A stretch of 64,000 nt of DNA from Halobacterium sp. DL1 (GTDB taxonomy: Archaea > Halobacteriota > Halobacteria > Halobacteriales > Halobacteriaceae): the NCBI GenBank assembly GCA_000230955.3, contig CP007060.1, positions 1,488,001-1,552,000 of the forward strand, given 5' to 3'. The position numbers were made by a program, and so were the translations under genes. Below the pieces are notes generated by a model. That model searched no databases. It saw only the letters and a program-made list of their open reading frames with translations, and was not told the origin of the DNA. This document shows, piece by piece, positions 58,306 through 64,000 of the stretch (its first letter is position 1; every line of letters starts with the position of its first letter).

Positions 58306-59309
58306 CCGACGCCCTAATCGTGGCGTTACAGCTCGGGGTACTGGACTCCGTCCTGGCGCCCCTCTACTGGCTCCTCTCGCTGTGGTCGGAGCTGCTGTTC
58401 TGGGTCGCTGGGGCGACCGGCCTCGAACTCCTGCAGTACCGGTTCATGCACCGGGCCATCCTCGTTGGGCTCTGTATCGGCGTGATGGCCCCGCTCATCG
58501 GCACGTTCCTCGTCCACCGACAGCTCGCGCTCATCGGCGACGCGCTGGCACACACCGCGTTTGCGGGCGTCGCCGTCGGATTGTTCCTCAACGCAGTGCT
58601 CGACCTCGGCGTCTCGCCGTACCTGACGGCCGTGGTCGTCGCGATGATCGCGGCGCTTCTCATCGAGTTCATCTCGGAGGTGACCGACGCCTACAACGAC
58701 GTCTCGATGGCCATCGTCCTCTCGACGGGGTTCGCGCTCGGGACGGTGCTCATCAGCATCAACGCCGGCGGACTCGCCGTTGGGGTCAACCAGTACCTGT
58801 TCGGGAACCTCTCGACCGTCTCCGCGGAGAACGCAGTGATTCTCCTCGTCCTGTTCGGCGTCATCGTCGCGACGGTCACGCTCACGCGCAACCAGTTGCT
58901 CTACGTGACCTTCGACGAGACCGCAGCGGCGGTCTCCGGCATCTCGGTCTCGTGGTACAACCGCGTGATGGTGATGCTGACGGCGCTGGTCGTCGTCGGC
59001 GCGATGCAGATCATGGGCGTCATCCTGGTCGCGGCGATGCTCGTCGTGCCAGTCGCGGGCGCCTCGCAGGTCTCCCGGAGCTTCACCGAGTCGCTGTTCG
59101 TCTCGGTCGCCCTCGCGGAACTCGCCGTCCTCCTCGGCATCGGATTCGCCTACTACGGCGAGGCGACGGCAGGGGGCGTCATCGTCCTCGTCGCCGTCAG
59201 CATCTACGTCCTGACTGTCGTCGCCGGTAAGTTACAGTCGCGGGCGAGCGAGGGGGACGCAGCCGTCGGAGCCATCACTGCAGACGATGCCGAATCGCCC
59301 TCGGACTGA
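58302..59309 (+). CDS. Permease of a Zn/Mn ABC importer (ZnuB-like)
   Basis: The 335-aa protein has eight or more helices and the ABC-3 permease signatures: YRFMHRAILVGLCIGVMAPLIGTFLVHRQLALIGDALAHTAFAGVA and VAAMLVVPVAGASQVSRSFTESLFVSVALAE in short motifs. It is the membrane channel for the ZnuA/ZnuC-like pair. Which of Zn or Mn is carried cannot be read. A perfect inverted repeat lies 82 bp beyond its stop. Confidence 0.92.
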   Translation: MTDALIVALQLGVLDSVLAPLYWLLSLWSELLFWVAGATGLELLQYRFMHRAILVGLCIGVMAPLIGTFLVHRQLALIGDALAHTAFAGVAVGLFLNAVLDLGVSPYLTAVVVAMIAALLIEFISEVTDAYNDVSMAIVLSTGFALGTVLISINAGGLAVGVNQYLFGNLSTVSAENAVILLVLFGVIVATVTLTRNQLLYVTFDETAAAVSGISVSWYNRVMVMLTALVVVGAMQIMGVILVAAMLVVPVAGASQVSRSFTESLFVSVALAELAVLLGIGFAYYGEATAGGVIVLVAVSIYVLTVVAGKLQSRASEGDAAVGAITADDAESPSD

Positions 59310-59390
59310 CGGTACTCCGCAGGTTGAAGGTCTGTACGCTTCTAACTGGCCTCGCGTTGTTCGACTTAGTTCAGATACCGGACTGAAGTT

Positions 59391-59440
59391 TCGGATACGC
59401 CGAGTAGGACCAGCGACCTCCTGTTCGTCTGCGTATCCGA
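59391..59440. repeat. Perfect 10-bp inverted repeat with 30-bp loop
   Basis: TCGGATACGC (59391-59400) and GCGTATCCGA (59431-59440) are exact complements. The hairpin lies between the ABC permease stop and the orphan membrane gene at 59501. It could be a terminator-like structure, a small RNA, or the edge of an inserted segment; neither a T-run nor a known element is seen. Confidence 0.55.
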
Positions 59441-59500
59441 TGCATCGAACTGCCAGCCCCCAACAACTATACTTGGTGTTCACAAACGACGGGAGTAGAA

Positions 59501-59899
59501 ATGGCCTCGACTACTGATGGAAATCCAGCAAATCAGGAACTTGCTGACGTGAACGTCGGGGAGTTGCTAAAAACCCGACTTGAGAACTCTTTGCCCCGGG
59601 TTCTCTGGGTTCCGATATTCTACGGGGCATGCGTTCCAGTAGCAGTTGTAGGTGGGTTCCTGTGGATGGTATTCTGGGCGGGAATGCCATGGACCGGGTT
59701 CGGGGGGATAATCTCCGTTGTAGGCCTCGTCTTTGGTGTCCAAGCAGCGTACACGGCGATTGGTGTCTTAGTCGCGTTGATCGTTGTTGCAGCCGGTGTA
59801 TACGGGAATCTCGAACCGGCCCAGGTCGACCGGGTTCGGGACTATGGAGCACGGGGCAGGAGGTATGCCAAATGGCACATAGTCAATTCGATATTTTGA
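59501..59899 (+). CDS. Hypothetical membrane protein in AT-richer patch
   Basis: The 132-aa protein has an N-terminal hydrophilic part (MASTTDGNPANQELADVNVGELLKTRLENSLPRVLW), three hydrophobic stretches and a charged tail (EPAQVDRVRDYGARGRRYAKWHIVNSIF). I recognise no family. Codon and base use are less GC-rich than in the neighbours, with several rare-looking TTA/ATA codons, which suggests transfer. The next orphan gene is on the same strand 113 bp on. Confidence 0.65.
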   Translation: MASTTDGNPANQELADVNVGELLKTRLENSLPRVLWVPIFYGACVPVAVVGGFLWMVFWAGMPWTGFGGIISVVGLVFGVQAAYTAIGVLVALIVVAAGVYGNLEPAQVDRVRDYGARGRRYAKWHIVNSIF

Positions 59900-60012
59900 C
59901 ATAATGTCCCTCACCTGCTTCGCCCGCTATTCCGCGAGATCTGAGTGCGATTTAGAAGTGTCGCGTCTACCCACAGGCTGATTACGCATGGCAATAACCG
60001 AAGTGTAGTCGG

Positions 60013-60228
60013 ATGACAGATCCAGATTCCGGTTCATCGATCGCGCGTCGGGCGTTCGAGATAGTGAAAATACCAGTCCGGGGAGTTGTCAAATCTGCAA
60101 AATTCCTCGACAAAGTCGCTGACGGACTCATCAGCATCAAGGACCACTCTATCATGACCGTCACGAAAGAAGGTGTCCGGGTGATAAACGAGGCCTACGA
60201 CGATGTGTTCCGAGGGAAGCGAGAGTAG
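60013..60228 (+). CDS. Small hypothetical protein in AT-richer patch
   Basis: The 71-aa protein is amphipathic and basic: MTDPDSGSSIARRAFEIVKIPVRG, then FLDKVADGLISIKDHSIMTVTKEG and NEAYDDVFRGKRE. It has no Cys and no clear membrane helix. It is not a shadow of another gene and has plausible codon use, but I recognise no family. Its low-GC base use resembles that of the gene at 59501, so the two may have arrived together. Confidence 0.5.
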   Translation: MTDPDSGSSIARRAFEIVKIPVRGVVKSAKFLDKVADGLISIKDHSIMTVTKEGVRVINEAYDDVFRGKRE

Positions 60229-60434
60229 GGAAGCAGACTGTGTGCAGCGATTGACGTTCGTCGGAAGAATCCCTCCAGAAACCTGATTCTCGTTTCGCAT
60301 CGACTGGGTGGCGAGCGTGGCCACCTGGCAGACCCGGGAACGAATCACTCACCAACCCTGAAACGATGGAGCCACTACCGGAAGAAGTCCCACCCATCGT
60401 GGCCAAGTACACGCCTCGAAACTCCCGATTTCGG

Positions 60435-60701
60435 CTACCGACTCTCCCGCTGCTCGGCCTTGTTCAACTCGATGAGCAATCTGAAGACGGCCTTCACGAG
60501 ATTCGGGTCGACGTCGAACGCTTCGGCGTTCTGGCCGGCGCGCTCCATGACGGCCTCCTCCTGGGACTCGTCGGTGGTCGCCATGTCGCGTTCGTCCTTC
60601 ACGGCCGCGATGGTCTCGGCGACGTACGTCCGTCGCGCGATGAGGTCGACTATCTCGCGGTCGATCTGTTCGATCTCCGCGCGCAGTTCGTCCAGGCTCA
60701 T
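60435..60701 (-). CDS. Chorismate mutase (AroQ-type)
   Basis: The 88-aa all-helical protein reads MSLDELRAEIEQIDREIVDLIARRTYVAETIAAVKDERDM in its first half, with R of ELRAEI and K of AAVKDER as active-site type residues of AroQ chorismate mutases. It converts chorismate to prephenate. ATG 60701 overlaps the shikimate kinase stop (ATGA, 60698-60701), which I take as the true start although the frame is open to 60764. Together with aroK it forms a two-gene unit. Confidence 0.88.
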   Translation of the reverse strand: MSLDELRAEIEQIDREIVDLIARRTYVAETIAAVKDERDMATTDESQEEAVMERAGQNAEAFDVDPNLVKAVFRLLIELNKAEQRESR

Positions 60702-61552
60702 GTCGTCCGGGCCCCGTCCGGCCGCGTCGTCGTCAGCCGGACCGTCCCCGGGTTCTCGTTCCATACAGATTTCACCTCCTTGAGTGCCGCCCGCTCCCCG
60801 ACCGCGACGTAGCTCGGCCCCGTGCCCGACAGCGACGCCCCGTCTGCGTGGGGGAGCGCGTCCACGATGGGCGCCGCCGGGAAGTCGAGGGCCGCACAGA
60901 ACGCCAGTCCGTTCACCGTCATCGCAGTGCCGTACTGGCCGCGTGCCGCGAGGTCGGCGACGTGCTCGGCCAGCGGCGCGACGTGCTCGCACCGGGTCAC
61001 GTCGGCATCCGCGGAGAACGACTGGCGGGGCGGCGTCCAGACGACGGCGTCCCACTCCACCTCTTCGCGGAACAGCAGTTCGTCCGCCTCGTTGTCGGTC
61101 ATCGTTAGGCCGCCGAGCATGCTCGCGCTGGCGTCGTCGAACGCGCCTGTGACCGTCACGCCTGTCTCGCGTGCGGCTTGCACGCCGACTCGCGCCGCGT
61201 CGACGCGCTGGACCTCCTCGGCGCGGCCGAGCGCGTCGAGGGTCGCGAGCACCGTCGCGTTCGCCGCCGCGCTCGAACTCTTCAGCCCCGAGGCCAGCGG
61301 TATCTCCGTCTCGGTCCTGACCGTGCCGCCCTCGCCGTCGCCGAACTCCTCGGTCACGAGGGAGACGCAGCGCTCGACCAGCGCGGTGTCCGCGCCCGGG
61401 TGGTCGACGACCTCACCGGTCACGCGGCTGGCGTCCGGGTCGAGGGATACCGACGCGGTCACGTCGAAGTCGATGGCGAACGCGCTCCCGACGCCGGTCG
61501 CTAGCGCGTTCAACACCGTGCCCGCGGCTGGTGCGACTGCACGGCCGTCCAT
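60698..61552 (-). CDS. aroK: Shikimate kinase (archaeal GHMP type)
   Basis: The 284-aa protein is a GHMP-family kinase: PLASGLKSSSAAANATVLATLDALG (the ATP-binding motif PxxxGLxSSxA) and SLSGTGPSYVAVG near the C-terminus. Archaea use this class instead of bacterial AroK, and the following gene for chorismate mutase supports the role. It phosphorylates shikimate at O3. ATG 61552 (MDGRAVAPAAGTVLNAL) is preferred to 61567. Confidence 0.92.
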   Translation of the reverse strand: MDGRAVAPAAGTVLNALATGVGSAFAIDFDVTASVSLDPDASRVTGEVVDHPGADTALVERCVSLVTEEFGDGEGGTVRTETEIPLASGLKSSSAAANATVLATLDALGRAEEVQRVDAARVGVQAARETGVTVTGAFDDASASMLGGLTMTDNEADELLFREEVEWDAVVWTPPRQSFSADADVTRCEHVAPLAEHVADLAARGQYGTAMTVNGLAFCAALDFPAAPIVDALPHADGASLSGTGPSYVAVGERAALKEVKSVWNENPGTVRLTTTRPDGARTT

Positions 61553-61656
61553 GTGTGAACCTGCCACGGGTCGTACTTACGACTGGCGCTTGGGGCAACG
61601 GCCGGTCTTCGCGGGCAAACGGCGGGCTTTTCCTGTCACGCCGAAAACCCACAGTC

Positions 61657-62085
61657 ATGAGCGCCCGCAACGACATCGCGCCGAGCACCATCGGCGTCGA
61701 GCTCGACGAGGGTGGCGTCTACGTCGAGTACACCGACGGCCGCCGGACGTTCTACAACGGCGTCCCCGAGAAGGTCCACGGGACGGTCAGATGTCGACCC
61801 GGCAAGGACGTCCACGTACTCGTCACGGACCCCTCCGAGACGGAGGGCGTTCTCGTCTACGTCAACGACCTGAAGACCCACGACGACATCCTCGAGTCCT
61901 CTGGTGTCGGTCGCGTCCTGCTGGACCCGGGCGAGGAGGAGGAACTGTTCCCTGGTGTGACAGTCCAGGTAGACGGCTACGCGATAGAAGTGACGGCCGA
62001 CCCGGAGGAGGCGCGCGGCCGGGTGTTCGTCTTCGAGGAGGACGAGATCGGCGAGTACTCCTACGAACTGTTTCCCGAATCGTAG
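61657..62085 (+). CDS. DUF5796-like conserved protein
   Basis: The 142-aa protein starts MSARNDIAPSTIGVELDEGGVYVEYTDGRRTFYNGVPEKV and is an acidic beta-rich domain with VRCRPGKDVHVLVTDPSETEGVLVYVNDLKTHDDILESSGVGRVLLDPGEE. I recognise it as the haloarchaeal DUF5796 type, of unknown function. No Cys motif other than a single RCRPG. It is divergent from the shikimate kinase operon with 104 bp between. Confidence 0.85.
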   Translation: MSARNDIAPSTIGVELDEGGVYVEYTDGRRTFYNGVPEKVHGTVRCRPGKDVHVLVTDPSETEGVLVYVNDLKTHDDILESSGVGRVLLDPGEEEELFPGVTVQVDGYAIEVTADPEEARGRVFVFEEDEIGEYSYELFPES

Positions 62086-62091
62086 CCTGGC

Positions 62092-62226
62092 CTACTGCAG
62101 ATAGGAGGGACCCTCGCCGTCGCAGTTCTCCTCGTGCTGGCGGGCGTCTCCTTGATCGTCGAACATGAGACCACATCCCTCACAGCGGTACCAGGTCATG
62201 TCGTCCCGCTCTGTCGCCTCGACCAT
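62092..62226 (-). CDS. 44-aa CxxC/HxxxxC zinc-finger microprotein (DUF7128-like)
   Basis: Reading the minus strand from ATG 62226 gives MVEATERDDMTWYRCEGCGLMF, then DDQGDARQHEENCDGEGPSYLQ. The cysteines C15, C18 and C35 with His 31 (QHEENC) make a C2HC-type zinc site. I recall haloarchaeal proteins with the sequence ERDDMTWYxCExCGLMF. Length and codon use support a real gene; it ends 6 bp from the convergent DUF5796-like gene. It may contact nucleic acid or a protein partner. Confidence 0.8.
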   Translation of the reverse strand: MVEATERDDMTWYRCEGCGLMFDDQGDARQHEENCDGEGPSYLQ

Positions 62227-62248
62227 GGTAGAGGATGGGTGGCCAGTG

Positions 62249-62923
62249 CTAAAAACCGTTGCCCCGCTGAGATTGTAGCTCTGCCAACAGTCCGTCGTAC
62301 GCGCTGGCGGGGCCGGTCGTCAACTCCTCCCGAGTCCACTCTCTCCGGATTCGGCCGTCGACGAGCACCGTCAGCGTCTCGTACTCGTCGCGGAACGCCG
62401 CGAGGTTGTGCGTGCACGCGAGGACGCAGTGGTCGTCGGCGTACTCCGTGGCGACGGCGACGAGACGGCGACGAGTGGCTGGGTCGAGGTCCGCCAGCGG
62501 TTCGTCGAGGATGAGCGCGTCGGGGCGCTTCAGGAGCGCGAGCGCGAGGTCGAGTTTCTTCCGGAACCCGCCCGAGAGGTCGGTCGCCGCCCGGTCACGC
62601 TCCGGTCCGAGTCGCAGTCGCGTGACCAGCGTCTCCCGCCAGGACGCGCTCGCGCCGGTCAGCGACGCGAACACGTCGAGGTTCTCCCGGACCGTCAGTT
62701 CGGGGTAGACGTTGGGCACCTGGAAGGCGTAACCCAGCGAGTCGGGGGTCGAGACGCTGCCCGAGTCCGGGCGGGTGAGACCCGCGAACAGTCGCATCAG
62801 GGTCGTCTTCCCAGAGCCGTTTGGGCCAGCGACGCAGTGCAGTCCCTCCCCGAACGCGACGCTCACGCCGTCGAGGGCGGTCGTTCCGTCGTACGTCTTC
62901 CCGAGATTGTATGCTTCGAGCAT
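62249..62923 (-). CDS. ABC transporter ATP-binding protein
   Basis: The 224-aa ATPase has Walker A VAGPNGSGKTTLMRLFAG, Q-loop GYAFQVPNVYPELTV, an unusual signature LSGGFRKKLDLALAL and Walker B ALILDEPLADLDPATR. It belongs to the ABC-2-type group, often efflux. Its ATG overlaps the stop of the permease gene (TGATG at 62921-62925). Substrate is unknown. Confidence 0.9.
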   Translation of the reverse strand: MLEAYNLGKTYDGTTALDGVSVAFGEGLHCVAGPNGSGKTTLMRLFAGLTRPDSGSVSTPDSLGYAFQVPNVYPELTVRENLDVFASLTGASASWRETLVTRLRLGPERDRAATDLSGGFRKKLDLALALLKRPDALILDEPLADLDPATRRRLVAVATEYADDHCVLACTHNLAAFRDEYETLTVLVDGRIRREWTREELTTGPASAYDGLLAELQSQRGNGF

Positions 62924-63993
62924 CAGGCCCTCCGTTCGTACAGTTCAACCGCGCCAGCGAACGCCAGCGCCGCGACCACGACGGCGGCAGCGAGACCGAG
63001 CAGCCAGTCGGCGTACAGGCCGATGGGGTCGTCACGCAACACGAACCCCCTGGTCGAGATGGCCGCGTAGTGCGTCGGGACGTGGCGGACCAGCCACCGC
63101 CGCGCCGGCGAGAAGAACCCCACCGGGTACGCGAACCCCGAGAAGCCGAGCACGAACAGCAGGACGAGGAGGTTCACGATGCGCCCCCAGGCCCCGAAGC
63201 CGACGAGCAACATCACCGTCGCCGCTGTCAGCGCGAGCAACAGGAAGGTCAGCAGTGTGACGACGACGGTGCCGACGCCGAGGACCTGGACGCCGGCGCC
63301 CATGTAGATGCTCATCAGGTCGAACACCGCCAGCGGGACGATCAGCAGCGCGGCGAAGAACGCGAGTTTGCTCGCGACCACGGCGTGCAGCGACGTCTCC
63401 ACGCGCAGGCGGTCGAGAACCGCGGCCTCGGAGTCGAACGTGTACGGGAAGTAGACCAGCGCCACGAGCGCGACGAGCGTGAGTACGAACGTCGGCACAA
63501 GGTACGACGACAGCGAGTACTCCGTCCCGACGACGTGTCTCGTCACCTCCACCTCCCGCGGGAGGGTCCCGTCGAGGCCGTAGGCGACGATGTTCTCGAT
63601 GGCCTGGGCGGGGGTGAGGTACGGGACGACGCTCCCGTCGACGTACACCCCGAACTGCGCGGTGCCGAGCGACCCGTCCGTGAGGTTCGGCGGCACCGTA
63701 ACGACGGCATACACCTGCTCGCGGGCGAGTGCGTGCATCGCCGACGACTGCGTCGTGAACGTTTGCGGGTCGCTGAAGACGGTCACCGCCGCCGTCGCGA
63801 TGTTGAGGTCGTCCTCGGTCACTGCGGCGGTCTGGGGCGCGATAGCTATCGGCGTGTCCGTCGGGAGCACGTGCTGGAAGCCGAAGGTCGCGTACGCGAA
63901 CACCGCAGGGAGCACCACGAGGATAGCGAACAGCGCGAGAATCTTGTGCCGCCCCCACGTCAGCTCCTTGCCGAGCAGGGACGAGAAATCCAT
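62923..63993 (-). CDS. ABC-2-type permease
   Basis: The 356-aa protein has one N-terminal helix, a large extracellular domain (about residues 40-155) with TVPPNLTDGSLGTAQFGVYVDG, and five more helices (about 160-350), the architecture of YhgE/ABC-2 permeases. It starts MDFSSLLGKELTWGRHK. It is coupled to the ATPase by a one-base overlap. It could export a lipid or drug. The upstream control region is beyond the window. Confidence 0.88.
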   Translation of the reverse strand: MDFSSLLGKELTWGRHKILALFAILVVLPAVFAYATFGFQHVLPTDTPIAIAPQTAAVTEDDLNIATAAVTVFSDPQTFTTQSSAMHALAREQVYAVVTVPPNLTDGSLGTAQFGVYVDGSVVPYLTPAQAIENIVAYGLDGTLPREVEVTRHVVGTEYSLSSYLVPTFVLTLVALVALVYFPYTFDSEAAVLDRLRVETSLHAVVASKLAFFAALLIVPLAVFDLMSIYMGAGVQVLGVGTVVVTLLTFLLLALTAATVMLLVGFGAWGRIVNLLVLLFVLGFSGFAYPVGFFSPARRWLVRHVPTHYAAISTRGFVLRDDPIGLYADWLLGLAAAVVVAALAFAGAVELYERRA

Positions 63994-64000
63994 CTATGCG

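Noticed and set aside
1-64000. CRISPR arrays, insertion sequences, rRNA genes or replication origin
   Set aside because: No regularly spaced repeats, transposase-like proteins, rRNA-like segments or Orc1/Cdc6 gene with origin repeats are seen.

Overview
The window reads as haloarchaeal chromosome. It has high GC, a strongly acidic proteome, mostly leaderless genes with a TATA-like box about 27-30 bp before the start codon, GTGA/ATGA start-stop overlaps, and many family-level haloarchaeal hallmarks: HalX, HalOD1, HTH_10/bacterio-opsin-activator-like regulators, halocyanin, archaellin, RdfA/Sph, and archaeal GGGP synthase and GHMP shikimate kinase. I cannot name a genus from sequence alone.

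Layout. (1) 0-6.7 kb: the end of a MoxR AAA ATPase, a glutaredoxin, and a four-gene minus-strand operon (transglutaminase/DUF4129, small membrane protein, DUF58, polytopic membrane protein). (2) 6.8-12.2 kb: metal and stress functions: a TRASH-domain Lrp-type regulator divergent from an HMA metallochaperone, MsrA, an isolated archaellin and a Zn/Cd-type P1B ATPase. (3) 12.3-18.9 kb: an accessory block of DUF2249, cupin, HalOD1, two HTH_10 regulators, a CGCGG-type candidate RiPP, a NUDIX protein, a Tat-exported two-domain multicopper oxidase and a tandem halocyanin. Four copies of the dyad CGAAC-RT-GTTCG sit in front of genes in this block. (4) 19.3-27.5 kb: a sulfur-handling island of thioredoxin, a Cys-rich wHTH regulator, TSUP transporter plus a 49-aa microprotein, a PiT-like permease (frameshifted), split YeeE/YedE, rhodanese-MBL, TusA, DsrE-like, DUF302 and a methyltransferase. 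A second motif (GTATTGT/CAATAC, perfect as GTATTGTACAATAC) recurs at its promoters. (5) 27.5-39.3 kb: superoxide dismutase, acyl-CoA dehydrogenase, a GH99-like lipoprotein, the Sph-RdfA cell-shape pair, tRNA-Thr, pgk, a CBS protein, udk and tRNA-Ser. (6) 39.3-56.2 kb: mostly housekeeping: UDG, aroC, aroA, tyrA, Rsm22-like methyltransferase, a two-component pair, a second PiT permease, Usp, surE, NUDIX proteins, carbonic anhydrase, GGGP synthase and a frameshifted hydrolase. (7) 56.4-59.3 kb: a Zn/Mn-type ABC importer behind a DtxR-like dyad. (8) 59.3-60.4 kb: an AT-richer patch with orphan genes and a perfect inverted repeat. (9) 60.4-64 kb: chorismate mutase, shikimate kinase, small conserved proteins and an ABC-2-type exporter pair.

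The most coherent candidate systems are the two regulons inferred from recurring dyads. One joins copper-redox and candidate-RiPP genes at 12-18 kb. The other joins thiosulfate/persulfide uptake and trafficking genes at 19-27 kb, with its probable regulator encoded inside. Several shikimate-pathway genes (aroA, aroC, aroK, chorismate mutase, tyrA) are scattered across the window rather than clustered.
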